The translations under genes and the position numbers were made by a program. Positions 12,850-24,540 of a stretch of 64,000 nt of DNA are shown piece by piece. Every line of letters begins with the position of its first letter. Positions within the stretch are counted from its first letter, which is position 1. Under the pieces are notes generated by a model that was not told the origin of the DNA, ran no database searches, and saw only the letters and a list, made by a program, of their open reading frames with translations. The stretch is taken from contig OX465286.1 of the NCBI GenBank assembly GCA_949987705.1, positions 6,239,445-6,303,444 on the forward strand, written 5' to 3'. Origin of the DNA: Thereva unica. Its lineage: Eukaryota > Arthropoda > Insecta > Diptera > Therevidae.

Positions 12850-13104
12850 TTATGCATGGGTATATGGATTAGCCATGGTGAACGTGCACCGACCGTGTTC
12901 CACCCCAAACCTAAAATAGAGAGAAAGTAGTTTTTTTATTTTTTGTATGTTTTTACCTGCAACAGGTAGCAGCCAGCAGCAGTGCACGTCGTCGCAACGA
13001 AACCAGAAAATTTCATCACATCCCTGCAGCAGCACTTCGGAATTAATGACTCCGAGCTGATTCTTCTCCCCTCCAAAAATCGCTCGTTGATTGAACATAA
13101 ACAA
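12850..13104 (-). other. Possible small spliced transcript, divergent from UNC93-like gene
   Basis: On the minus strand, a 13104 start leads through about 49 codons to CTGTTGCAG|GTAAAAAC near 12957. A T-rich acceptor CTCTATTTTAG lies 46 bases further on. After it comes CACCATGG, in good context, but that frame stops after eight codons. No family is recognised. It could be a short non-coding or 5'-untranslated exon pair, or chance. Confidence 0.2.
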
Positions 13105-13274
13105 AAACTGTGGTGATAGTGAAACTTGTTATTAAATAAAAAATAAATAAAAACTATACCCCGGTGCCGAAATATAAAATAATATTGTGTTTAAAAAAAT
13201 TTTAGTTGATTTAATTTTCGTTGTTTTGTGAGATAGAGAATTGTAGAGTGGAGATTCCTTAATTCGTCATCGCA

Positions 13275-16200
13275 ATGGATATAAAATTTGTTAACGTCTT
13301 AATTCTGGGCTTCGGCTTCATGTTTCTCTTCACATCATTCCAGACGATGGGGAATATTGAGGTGAGTTATTTGATACTTCTTGTTTTACGAGACAATTTG
13401 AGTTTTGAGACTGGTTTTTGAGCTGTGTGGAAAATCTGTTTACCTAGTACACAATTTGAATAATCCCCTGTAGATATACTATTTTAGTAGTTAGTTTTTT
13501 AATTATTAAGTCTGTTTCCTAATTACGAATTTGGGATCCTGTGTAATGTTGGGTAGGACCCGATTATAAAATAAGTTTGTAAGAGGAGCCTCTCTTTTCC
13601 ATTTGAACCAGTACAATGTCTCACTTCAAATGAGGCCATTGTATTGGCTCAGATGTTGCGATGCGGGTAGAAGATCTATTGCCTTTTCGAAAGTGGGGAT
13701 ACGATAAATGATGAATGAATGAATGGGAATATTAATTATCGTGCCCTCAACAAAAATTAAGGATTGTCTCTTCAGTACAAAATTTACCTCCCTTGAAAAA
13801 TGTAAGAATTGTCTCTTCAGTACAAAATTTACCTCCCTTGAAAAATGAAAGAATTGTCTCTTCAGTACAAAATTTACCTCCCTCGAAAAATGTAAGAATT
13901 GTCTCTTCAGTACAAAATTTACCTCCCTTGAAAAATGAAAGAATTGTCTCTTCAGTACAAAATTTACCTCCCTCGAAAAATGTAAGAATTGTCTCTTCAG
14001 TACAAAATTTACCTCCCTCGAAAAATGTAAGAATTGTCTCTTCAGTACAAAATGTACCTCCCTTGAAAAATGAAAGAATTGTCTCTTCAGTACAAAATTT
14101 ACCTCCCTTGAAAAATGTAAGAATTGTCTCTTCAGTACAAAATTTACCTCCCTTGAAAAATGAAAGAATTGTCTCTTCAGTACAAAATTTACCTCCCTTG
14201 AAAAATGTAAGAATTGTCTCTTCAGTACAAAATTTACCTCCCTTGAAAAATGAAAGAATTGTCTCTTCAGTACAAAATTTACCTCCCTCGAAAAATGTAA
14301 GAATTGTCTCTTCAGTACAAAATTTACCTCCCTTGAAAAATGAAAGAATTGTCTCTTCAGTACAAAATTTACCTCCATCGAAAAATGTAAGAATTGTCTC
14401 TTCAGTACAAAATTTACCTCCCTTGAAAAATGAAAGAATTGTCTCTTCAGTACAAAATTTACCTCCCTCGAAAAATGTAAGAATTCTCTCTTCAGTACAA
14501 AATTTACCTCCCTCAAAAAATGTAAGAATTGTCTCTTCAGTACAAAATTTACCTCCCTTGAAAAATGAAAGAATTGTCTCTTCAGTACAAAATTTACCTC
14601 CCTCGAAAAATGTAAGAATTGTCTCTTCAGTACAAAATTTACCTCCCTCGAAAAATGTAAGAATTCTCTCTTCAGTACAAAATTTACCTCCCTCAAAAAA
14701 TGTAAGAATTGTCTCTTCAGTACAAAATTTACTTCCCTCAAAAAATGTAAGAATTCTCTCTTCAGTACAAAATTGATCTCCCTCGAAAATGTAAGAGATT
14801 TCTCTCCACTTCGTAATTTACAATCGCACGTTACACTCGCATATCCCAGTAGTACATTATTTTTGAACCGGGACATTTAAAAAAGTTGAGGCCTCAGTAC
14901 AATTTACTATCGTGTACGGGACAAATGAACTGCCTCTTGTAAGTCCGGCTCAACTCTAATCCTGTGAGCGCAAGATGAAAAAAAATTGCATCCGAGGAAA
15001 TTTGAGCTGTAGCCTCTTTCAGACGTTAAAAAAGACCCTTATCACTTGTCATTTGCAAAAGAAAAAAAAATGGAATTTACGAGGATATTCATGATTAACA
15101 AGAAATTATCAAAGCACTGCATTATATTTAACAATTGCAGATAGTGCCTTCCTGTAGTTCTATATTCTAAGGGCCTTTTCGTGGGTTAGTGTTACTTGCC
15201 TCGTACGCTGCAGCATTCGCCGAGTCGCGCGTTTGGCTGCCCGGTGGCGGCTAAACAATCGCGAGGCTACTCTGCTACTTTCTGGAATTCGTATAACCGC
15301 GTAAAAATTGGTGTAGCCATATCTTAAAGCCGCCAATTGACACACAGGCCGCCGGCAGGCCATGGCCTTAAAGTTTTCGCCTTGAGGCGTAAGTATCATC
15401 ACACACTCACCGGCTGCCAACTGTATGGGGCCTGCAGTCAAAAAAAAAAACTGACAAAAATCTTTATGTTTTTGGGCATTTATCGTCAGTTCGTGCCTGA
15501 AGATCTAAACTTCTATTCACTCTCAAGCCGTGAATTTACGGCAAGAATTCACGCCGTATCCACTTGGAACGGAACGCAAGGAGCGATCTAGGCGCGAAAA
15601 CCATCCACACTCGCGTTCACGCTTGTTCGCGGGTGTTCACGGTGTGAGTCTGGAGACATCTTGAAGCTTTCGTTGAGGTCATGAACATTTTTGCACTTGA
15701 ATTAACAACCTGCTATGCTAAGCTGTGTCGTGTTCGCCTGTGTGTCTGTAGGGAATCTTTATTTCACCTGCATGCCACGGCCTGTCAGGCGGATATCTGA
15801 AGTATCATTCTTCAGCCAGACCAAGTAATCTGTGGCCTTCATCGGGTCATGCCGGCCGATCTGGTCTGAAAAATCACTGCTTGATATCATCTTCGGTGGT
15901 CGAAATTTCAACTCAACCTCGACTCAACTTTTCAACCTAGTCATAAACCAGGGTAATTCACAAAGTTTTATTTTGCTACGAGTGTGTTTTATAAATATTA
16001 AAAAAATGATTTTAGTAACGAACAAAACTTACACGGTCAAAAGTCCTCCTTGGTATCTCCTTTTGCTCCACAGGCTCTCAGTTAAAGTTTATTTTCGAAA
16101 GGAATCCGTGATAACCTTTCGTGTCTCCTCAAATAGGCACAACAACCTCCTCTCATTATATAAATTGAAATTATCAGGGAAAAACATTCCAGTGCGAATC

Positions 16201-19200
16201 TACGCAGATTTATCTTTTTATTAAATTATTGTTTTCATTCGACTGGGGATTTTGGGATTAAACGCGGGGAAGAATTTCTAATAATTGAATTGCATGCATT
16301 ATTCTTTTTTTTACTGAAACAAAATTTCAGTGATAACGTACACTAGATAAAAGAGGGAAAAGCTCAAGTGGAGTTTAAATGGTATTTTGGCAATAGACGA
16401 CGACGCGTTGGTTGTAGAAATAAAAAAACCGATAATGAAACTAGCGATGATATATGAATGAGAATAAACTGGACGTTGGGTGATGAGATAACGAACGCAT
16501 TATAATATAAGACCTTGCTTTTTTTTATTACCTAAGAGAACACACAGTGTTATAAAATATATTTTATAAACATGTATAAAAATAATAATCGATAAGAAAA
16601 AAAAGTAAACGATTATAATTTGATAAGATGAATTGAATTTCTCGAGTGCGTTTCTTATTTTTTTTTAGTCCGATGTTCAATTCATTATCTATCGATCTTC
16701 TTATGCTTAATAACACCAGCACAACACCCGCCTTTCAATAAAAAGAGATTATGCGTGCACGCAGTTCGCTATACGAAAAAAGTATAATGGAAATTAGGAC
16801 AAAGTTGAAAAAAATTATTTTGGATACTTAAAAAAATTTTAGAGTATGTTACAATTTTTTGAACATTCAATAATGAAAAATTGTTGTACTACGTGCACAA
16901 CAGACACCTAGCCAAAGATAGGGCAAAAAAAGTAACCAATTTTGCAAATTTGGCACCCACCATGCGGCCCAAAAATGCACAATTTGGTGCTCCTAAAAAA
17001 AACTTTCCTTCTTTTTTTCCTTTCGGTTTGAGACGAACAGAAGAGGTAAAAAAATGTTAAGGACCCTTAATCTATCCTACTCGTTAGCGCCCCAAGCTTT
17101 TTACATTTGGAAAGGTTCCCATATACTGGCTGTAGCACCAAAAACTTTACATTCAAAATTATTTTTTACTTTTTAGCTCATTTTAAAATAAGAACCGTAT
17201 TTTTTAATTTTTTTTAAACAGTTCGCTTTCTACTTTTTAGACTATTATATGTCTTCACGCTGTTTTGTGGTGACCACCATATCAGATTTAAAATGACGTC
17301 ACACAGCTTACTGTACTATGTATACTCGTCTTACACTTTCACTTGATACACATACCGAGGGCCTTATAAAGAAAAAGGTAATCCCCGTTTTGTTTTGGCA
17401 GACAAGCTGTATTTGTCATTTTGAATGACGCAACAGAGCTAACAGTATTCAACTTGTCATAAAGCTTTGGAATTTCCAAATGAAATCATTCGCTTTCCAG
17501 TTTATCAGCGGCGCATAGATTTTGCGGCCTCGTCGGCCTGTGCCCTGAACTTCGCTCATGGCCCCCTTCTCTCCCCCTCCAAAAAGCGCAAAAAACTAAT
17601 TAATTCTGAAAATTTGGCACATACCGTGCAGCCGAAAAATACACAATTTGGTGACCATAAAAAAAAATCTACTAAATACTTACTCTTTACCTATCTTATT
17701 TTATTAGTGCTGGAATTTATCTTTGATACCCATATGGGAGCGCGTTGTAAAGAAAACCGTGATGTGGCATTTTGTGTGCTGGCTGCCATTTTGAATTTGG
17801 AATGACGCCAAACAGTTAATTGTATTCTATTTATCATACCCTTTCATTTGCTACCCATAACGGGGGTCGGGGAACTCAATTGCAAAATTCGGCCGCCATC
17901 TTGGAACCGCCATATTGATTTTTTTACAAAATGGTCTGACTGCATTGTGAACGTGAACTATGCGAATATGTGCAAAATTTCAAGGTGATAAGTTATATTT
18001 TCTATTTTTTATTCTATTATGTCTTCCGTCATCTTGTGTTGGCCGCCATTTTGAATTTGGAATGACGCCAAACAGCTAATTGTATTGTATTTATCATACC
18101 CTTTTATTTGATACCCATAACGATGGTCGGGGAACTCAATTGCAAAATTCGGCCGCCATCTTGGAACCGCCATATTGATTTTTTTTTACAAAATGGTCTG
18201 ATTGCACATTGTCACTATTCATATGTGCAAAATTTCAAGTTGATAAGATATATTTTCTATTTTTTATTCTATTATGTCTTTCTCTATCTTATGTTGGCCG
18301 CCATTTTGTATTTGGAATGCTGCATTCTACTCGTAATACCCCTTCTGAAAGTTTCTGCATGTACATTATGTATCCGTGAATGTGAGCGCTGTAGCGGGCC
18401 CGCACCAGTCATCGCAGAACTTTGAAATTTTACACGAAGGTCCGCGTGGGGGTCTCCCATGATGCAGCTACCATCCAAAAATATGAATTTGCGATTACCG
18501 CGCCCCAATATGGCGGGCGAATTTTGTTCCGATTCCAATTAAATTGCAAAAATTTCCGAATTGCTCAAGCTTTTTGAAATTTTGAGATGAAGATCCGTGG
18601 TGGTCTGCCATGAGGCACCGTAATTTTCGAAATTCAAAATGGCCGCTCAAATATATGGTTTAATTTGCCAATTATGTTCCGATTCCAATGAAAGTAGGTA
18701 TCTAAGGGTTTTTAAGGTCGCAAATAACCAATTTATTATCAAAACTTACAGTTTCAAAATGGCCGCATCTTAATTTATAAATTCAAAATGGCCGCATCAA
18801 TATGGCCGACAAATTTTTCCAATTGTTTTCTGATTCCAATGAAAGTCAATATCTGTGGGGGTTTTTCCGGTAGCAAATAACGAATTTATGATCAAAACTT
18901 ACAATTTCAAAATGGCCGCATCTTAATTTATAAATTCAAAACGGCAGCATCAATATGGCCGACAAATTTTTCCAATTGTATTCTGATTTCAATGAAAGTC
19001 AATATCTGTGGGGGTTTTTCAGGTAGAAAATAACGAATTTATGATCAAAACTTACAGTTTCAAAATGGCCGCATTTTAATTTATAAATTCAAAATGGCCG
19101 CATCAATATGGCCGACAAATTTTTCCAATTGTATTCTGATTTCAATGAAAGTCAATATCTGTGGGGGTTTTTCAGGTAGAAAATAACGAATTTATGATCA

Positions 19201-21421
19201 AAACTTACAATTTCAAAATGGCCGCATCTTAAATTATAAATTCAAAATGGCCGCACCAATATGGCCGGCAAATTTTTCCAATTGTTTTCTGATGCCAATG
19301 AAAGTCAATATCTGTGGGGGTTTTTCAGGTAGCAAATAACGAATTTATGATCAAAACTTACAGTTTCAAAATGGCCGCACCTTACCTTATAATTTCAAAA
19401 TGGCCGCATCAATATGGCCGACAAATTTTTCCAATTGTATTCTGATTCCAATGAAAGTCAATATCTGGGGTTTTTTTGAGGTAGCAAATAACGAATTTAT
19501 GATCAAAACTTACAGTTTCAAAATGGCCGCACTTTAACTTATAAATTCAAAATGGCCGCACCAATATGGCCGACGAGTTTGCCAATTTTATTCCGATTTC
19601 AATAAAAATCGATATCTGGGAGTTTTTCAGGTGGCAAATAACGAATTTATGATCAACACTTACAGTTTCAAAATGGCCGCACTTTAACTTATAATTTCAA
19701 AATGGCCGCACCAATATGGCCGACGAGTTTGCCAATTTTATTCAGATTTCAATAAAAATTGATATCTGGGAGTTTTTCAGGTGGCAAATAACGAATTTAT
19801 GATCAAAACTTACAGTTTCAAAATGGCCGCACTTTAACTTATAATTTCAAAATGGCCGCACCAATATGGCCGACGAGTTTGCCAATTTTATTCCGATTTC
19901 AATAAAAATCGATATCTGGGAGTCCATTATTATTATTAATATAATTTTTTTTTTTCAGAAAACAATTTTAAACAGCATCACTGCACGAGATCCGTCCTTC
20001 GATGGAGATGCATACGTTAGCCTTGCAATTATATATGCATTACTGGCAATCTGCAACTGGCTTGCTCCGTCAATTTTATCCTTTAGTGGTGCTCGTGGAG
20101 CGATGTTAATAGGATCAGTAACTTACTGGTTAGATATAGCTGCTTTTTTGGATATCTCGTGCCTTTCTTATAAATTTTAACCATTTCCATTTTTTTTTTA
20201 TTTCAGTTTGTTTATGCTTTCATTTTTATGGCCAAAGACATGGCTACTTTATTTGGCAAGCGCTGTTCTGGGTGCTGGCGCATCCCTAATTTGGACAGGA
20301 CAAGGAGCATTTTTGTCGCGCTGCAGTGATTCAGGGAATATAGCTCGTAACTCGGGAATATTCTGGGCGCTACTGCAATGCAGCATGTTCTTTGGGAATA
20401 TCTTTGTATATTTTCAATTTCAAAATCAGGATCAAATATCGCAAGAAAGTCAGACTCTGGTGATTAGTGTTCTTGTTGCTGTTGCTATATTGGGTGTTAT
20501 ATTTCTTGCCGCACTACGACCGGTGCCCGATAGTAATGCTGATGATATTGAATTGAGAGGTCCTAGCTCGGCGTTATCGATCGCTCTGCATGCCTTAAAA
20601 TGCGCTTGGGAATTGTTCTTAACACGTGACATGTTGTTCCTGAGCATCACATTCGCTTATACAGGTAAAGTTCAATTTTTCACAACTTTTTGTTTTCAAC
20701 GTTTTTCACTAAAAACGGATCCTTATCAGGATTTGAATTATCATTTTTCAGTGGTGTATACGGCAATGCAGTTGGTTTTACAACGCATATTGCAAAATCT
20801 CCCAAGGAAATTGTTGGCTTATGCGGTATTGCTATTGGTGCAGGAGAAGTCCTTGGCGGTGGGCTATTTAGTATTCTTGGATCGAAAACGACACGTTTTG
20901 GTAGAGATCCAATAGTCATTTTAGGGTTTATAGTGCATGTTGTGGCATTCTTCTTAATATTTGTCAATTTGCCAGATGCTTCGCCGTTTAATGATACCAC
21001 TGATATCGGGTACTTGGATCCTCCTCAGCCCTGGATAGCGCTGCTATGTGCGTTTATGTTGGGCTTTGGGGATTCTTGTTTCAATACACAAATATATTCG
21101 ATGTTAGGTGGTGTGTTTGCTAAGAACTCGGTAGGTGCTTTTGCACTGTTCAAATTTACACAAGTAAGTAAAGATTTGATTGATGATTGTAAAATAAAAT
21201 TCATTACTAATTCATTTTTTTTTTTTGGTTTTTAGTCAGTGGCAGCAGCAATCAGCTTCTTCTATTCCTCACATCTAGGACTGAGAGCCCAATTAGGTAT
21301 ATTATTAGTTTTTGCGACAATAGGTACAGCCTGTTTCTGTGTGGTCGAGTGGGCAAACAAGCGAAGGGCGAGAGCTGAAGGGGCAGCAAAAACTGCAGCC
21401 GATGACAGCGGTAGTGAGTGA
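13275..21421 (+). CDS. UNC93-like protein, five exons, complete
   Basis: A multi-pass membrane protein of the UNC93 family within the major facilitator superfamily. Family members regulate a potassium channel in nematodes and receptor trafficking in mammals; the role of this insect branch is unsettled. Exons: 13275-13361, 19959-20128, 20207-20664, 20730-21163 and 21236-21421. They total 1335 bases, or 444 codons plus a stop, which fits the family length. Exon 1 carries the N-terminal signature LGFGFMFLFTSFQTMGNIE and continues in phase into KTILNSI in exon 2. Exon 3 holds WTGQGAFL, and exons 3 to 4 join as TGFELSFFSGVYG. Exon 4 has LGFGDSCFNTQIYS. The tail is basic and hydrophilic. The ATG at 13275 is chosen because it heads the conserved first membrane segment. 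A TTTTAG acceptor near 13205 may end a 5'-untranslated intron. A poly-A signal AATAAA is near 21568. Confidence 0.93.
13757..14795. repeat. 45-bp minisatellite, about 23 copies, in UNC93-like intron 1
   Basis: The unit contains AAGAATTGTCTCTTCAGTAC and AAAATTTACCTCCCT and is repeated every 45 bases with very few changes. Two unit types, with TGTAAG or TGAAAG at the start, mostly alternate and form a 90-bp higher-order repeat. Because 45 is a multiple of three, frames stay open on both strands (13793-14776 plus, 13626-14876 minus) and encode 15-residue repeats. I treat both as artefacts, since there is no start context, no family and the array lies inside an intron. Confidence 0.95.
15160..15600. 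repeat. Unidentified dispersed repeat, related copy at 49830-49990
   Basis: The part from CCAACTGTATGGGGCCTGCA through TGAAGATCT and TCAAGCCGTGAATT to the sequence near 15590 is closely matched at 49830-49990. Base composition here is higher in GC than the surroundings. A 93-codon minus-strand frame at 15441-15160 matches no family I know. It is probably the remnant of a mobile element; the class is unknown. Confidence 0.5.
15890..15957. mobile_element. Right-end fragment of the TTACCCCG MITE
   Basis: CGGTGGTCGAAATTTCAACT through TTCAACCTAGTCATAAAC matches 1390-1455, the right end of the element at 1055-1455, with a few changes. The left part is missing. Confidence 0.75.
15960..16900. other. 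AT-rich intronic stretch
   Basis: This lies in UNC93-like intron 1. I saw no exon, repeat array or transposon end here. Confidence 0.5.
16935..18600. repeat. Repeats with GGCCGCCATTTTGAATTTGG, two long copies
   Basis: Two copies of about 250 bases, starting near 17780 and 18037, share GGCCGCCATTTTGAATTTGG, AATGACGCCAAACAG, TTTATCATACCC and GGCCGCCATCTTGGAACCGC. A further pair of related segments lies at 16935-16997 and 17607-17668 (AAATTTGGCAC...CACAATTTGGTG). All lie within UNC93-like intron 1 and lead into the 152-bp satellite. Confidence 0.75.
18620..19925. repeat. 152-bp satellite, about eight units, ending at the UNC93-like exon 2 acceptor
   Basis: CAATATGGCCGAC recurs at about 18798, 18951, 19103, 19258, 19410, 19562, 19712 and 19862, so the period is 150 to 155 bases. 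Each unit has two CAAAATGGCCGCA segments, one CAATATGGCCG, an AATTTATGATCAAAACTTACAG segment and GGGGGTTTTTCAGGTAG. The last unit ends in TGGGAG about 35 bases before the exon 2 acceptor TTTTTCAG (exon from 19959). Every unit thus repeats GCCATTTT/GCCATATT cores in inverse orientation. Confidence 0.95.
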
Positions 21422-22700
21422 TGACGTTATAAGTCATCAAAAGTTTTTACTGTAATTAACTCAAACTAGTTCAAAATTTTATATCATATTAATTTAAGCA
21501 TATACAATGTCGTTACTTATAATAATATGTACAATAATTAAAGAAGAGAAATTAATTTCCCAAAAATAATAAAAAAAAAATAATAACAACCCCATGATAG
21601 TGTGTGTAAAATTGTAGTATTCCCGAAGTAATCAAAACCAAAGGTGTAATCGAAGCCCGATGGAACAGCTGTGTAGCTGCAAAGATGACCAATTGGTGCT
21701 GAATGACAATATGCCCAGCAGTTGACGATTTGGAGGACAGATATATTGACGAAAAAGGCCTAATGCTGCGAGCTTTGAATGATATACCTGCTGATGAAAA
21801 TAATAGAGTTCAAGATAATTTCCCTCAATAGACCCCGATTGAATGCCAACGTCAGCTCATTCATGACTCAACAGAACTTGATACTGAACACGGTATTTAC
21901 TCGTTTTCGTTTCACTATCGGTTCAAAATTTCGGCCTAATTCGATAGTCAGATACAATGATCGCTGTGCTGAAAGTCGAGTCCGAATAACAGATGGCGCA
22001 TAAATCATCTAACATCATCTTCTAATAGATGGCGCATAAATCATCATCACAATATTAAAATACATGTAAGATTATATGGAATTAAGATCATTAGAATAAT
22101 AGTGTTGGACGGAATCGTAACGGTTTGGGGCGTTTTGAGGTTTGAGGCCGCGCTAGTCTGACAGAAACGGGAAGATTCAGTATTTTCTTGGGTATATTTT
22201 AGGCTATTTTTTTTTTATTCGGATCCGACTATGGGTTTCTCAACTATCGGAGCCGACTATTGGCCCCTGTGCTGAGTCGTCACGACACGACAAGTCATTT
22301 GAGTTGAAGAAAGTGACGTTTCAGTTGAATTACGACCTTCAGCACAGAAGCCTAGAGTGCTAGAATGCTAGGTTGAGTCTAGGCGCCTTGTGATTCGACT
22401 GAAACATTTAACACATTAGGGCTGCAAACATTTTAAAAGAAGCCGGTTATAACTTGTAGAATTATATTTTAAAACAATTCACAATAAAGGCACCTGTGCT
22501 GGAAGCAATATTCTTTCTAAGCTGCGCGGAGTTTTCGAGAGTTGCGCAACCGATTTTGCATTCTAATATACAATGGGCTTGTTTACCTTTGAACATAATG
22601 TCGATTAAATGACCACCTCCGTTCGATACACAAAAGGCAGCTCTTTTTCGGGCATCCTTCATAACATTGGCCAGCATTTCGGGCGTTAATAGCAGCTAAT
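21422..22700. other. UNC93-like 3' flank with foldback fragments
   Basis: After the poly-A region at about 21570 there is unassigned sequence. A short direct repeat, AGATGGCGCATAAATCATC, lies near 21990 and 22027. A CTGTGCTGAAAGTCGAG fragment lies near 21966, and a short copy of that foldback family lies at 22266-22352 (CCCCTGTGCTGAGTCGTCAC to TTCAGCACAG). No gene was recognised. Confidence 0.5.
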
Positions 22701-22709
22701 TCGCAGTAT

Positions 22710-22860
22710 GTCAAATCCGCCGTCGCCTGGTCCCAAGCCCAGGGTGTGAAAGGAGGAGGGTGGTCGATATGCCGAATTGACCAGAATCGGGAAACCGAAG
22801 AAACTTGGCAGGAAACCGAATTTTTTAAAGCGGCAACGACAGCACGCGGGACGTCCCTGG
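22710..22860 (+). mobile_element. 5'-end fragment of the RTE-type element
   Basis: GGGTGTGAAAGGAGGAGGGT, GCCGAATTGACCAGAATCGG and GAAACCGAAGAAACTTGGCA match, in inverse orientation, the start of the retrotransposon in the reductase intron (about 5010-5110). Nothing of the coding part follows. Similar fragments are at 31820-31975 and 49090-49240. Confidence 0.7.
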
Positions 22861-23266
22861 AAGTCGAATCATGTGACCGTCACATGTAGATGGCGGTCTC
22901 GTCTAACTTTTTAGTTGCTGTGCATAAAGTCGTGTGGCATGACAAGTCGTGAAAGAAGTTACATTTCAGTCAGAATATGACTTTGAATACAGCATCTTTC
23001 TCACTAATGCAAAACAAGCTGACTAAAAGTTATAATTAAAACTACAATAAGAACGACTGTTCGCTAATCCAATAAGCTGTCATTTTTGCTAGCTAATTTT
23101 AAAAGACGCAAGACACGACAAAAATCGACTATCAGCACACCGCTGTCACTTCATATGACAGAAAATACCGACTTTCAGCACTAAGGGGGCCAAAGAAACG
23201 AACGAAAAAGAATATTCACTATGCCATCAAAATTTTTGAAACAAGTAAATTGAAACAAATTAGATA

Positions 23267-23660
23267 ACTGGGTGCTTTCAGTAATGCATTAGTTTCATTA
23301 AAGCAAACATGCTCTTTGCACAGAGTTCATAAATGCAAACGAAGCAAATATGCGCAAGCTGTACAAGCTTTTCGATAGCTCTGTGAACAATTTTCAAAGC
23401 AGAAGAGAAGGCACTTCGGTGTTTAATGTCAAATCATTGGTTGACAACATAAAATCGATGAAGAGAATATTGATAGTGTGCGGTAAAAATATTAAAAGAA
23501 CGTAAAAAAATGACAATTAATCAGCGCCAACTATGGCGAAACAAGTTCACTAATGCATACTTGCATGCATGCATGCGCAAATGATTTTTTCCGCAAGCGG
23601 ATGACGGTCCAACTTGGGCATTCTGTGCATGCAAGTATGCATTACTGAAAGCACCCATAC
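23267..23660. mobile_element. Inverted-repeat element, TGGGTGCTTTCAGTAATGCA ends
   Basis: The end TGGGTGCTTTCAGTAATGCA is matched in inverse orientation by TGCATTACTGAAAGCACCCA about 390 bases on. Just inside the right end, ATGCATACTTGCATGCATGC pairs with GTGCATGCAAGTATGCAT. There is no coding part, and I could not see a clear target duplication. Confidence 0.75.
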
Positions 23661-23679
23661 TGCTGGGAAAACCAACACC

Positions 23680-24540
23680 ACCAATTAGAATTTATGCTGT
23701 GATATACAATGGATGAAAACTATATTATAATGCATTTTACCGTGTTATTTTTTATTATTATTTCATCAAGTTCTCGGATTCTATAATAAATTATTTTACT
23801 AAAAATACTCCCAATAAAACACTTTTTTTTTGCATAACAATTTGATAAATAACATTTTATTTACTTAATTTTGTTTTCCTTTTTTGTTAAGTTTTCATTT
23901 CTGTTTTTTTTTTCTTTTTTTTTTCACTAATATTTAATTTCTGTTTATTATTTCTCTCACACTTTTGTCCCATTTTGGAAATGGAAACAAAAATCGAAAA
24001 AAAAAATGGCTTCTACCTTGTTTTTTTTTGTTTCTTTGTCATTCTCATTTGCATTTAGTTTTTTGCCTTTTTTTGTTTTTTATTTTGTTTAAAATAATAT
24101 TTTTTATACATTTGATGTTTTTTGTTGTTTTTTTGTGTGTATGTTTTTTTGTTTTTGGTTTTTTAAATTTTGTTTTGGTTTTTGTATATAACGTTAAGGT
24201 TAAGGAATTTGATTTAATTTCGTTATCTAAAGAGCTTACTTTAAAGGATAAACTACTCGTAGTACATGTATTTTTTTTTTGGTTTTTTGTTTTTACATTT
24301 CATTTATTCGAAATCGACGTTTTTATTTTATTTTTTATTTTTTTTATACAATTTCCACGTAATATATATATTTTTTGCTTATTTTGAGTTTTTTTCTCGT
24401 CGGGGTCTTCGATTTCTTGATTTTGAAATATTTTTTATTTTTATGTTTTTCTCGATAAATATATATATATAGTTTTTTTTTGTTTGTTTGTTTTTTTTTG
24501 TTTTGTAAATTTTGAATCCACTTTTGAGAAAAGGTAAACA
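23680..24540. other. T-rich low-complexity stretch
   Basis: Long poly-T runs broken by G give artificial Phe/Leu-rich reading frames. No gene is supported. Confidence 0.7.

Noticed and set aside
13626..14876. 416-codon minus-strand frame of 15-residue repeats
   Set aside because: It is the translation of the 45-bp minisatellite. The other strand is equally open, and the array lies inside an intron.
20680..21000. Minus-strand frames over the UNC93-like exons
   Set aside because: They are shadows of the plus-strand coding exons, which carry the family signatures.
23965..24472. 140-codon Phe/Leu-rich frame resembling a membrane protein
   Set aside because: It is a poly-T tract. Such Phe runs arise by chance in T-rich DNA, and there is no conservation.
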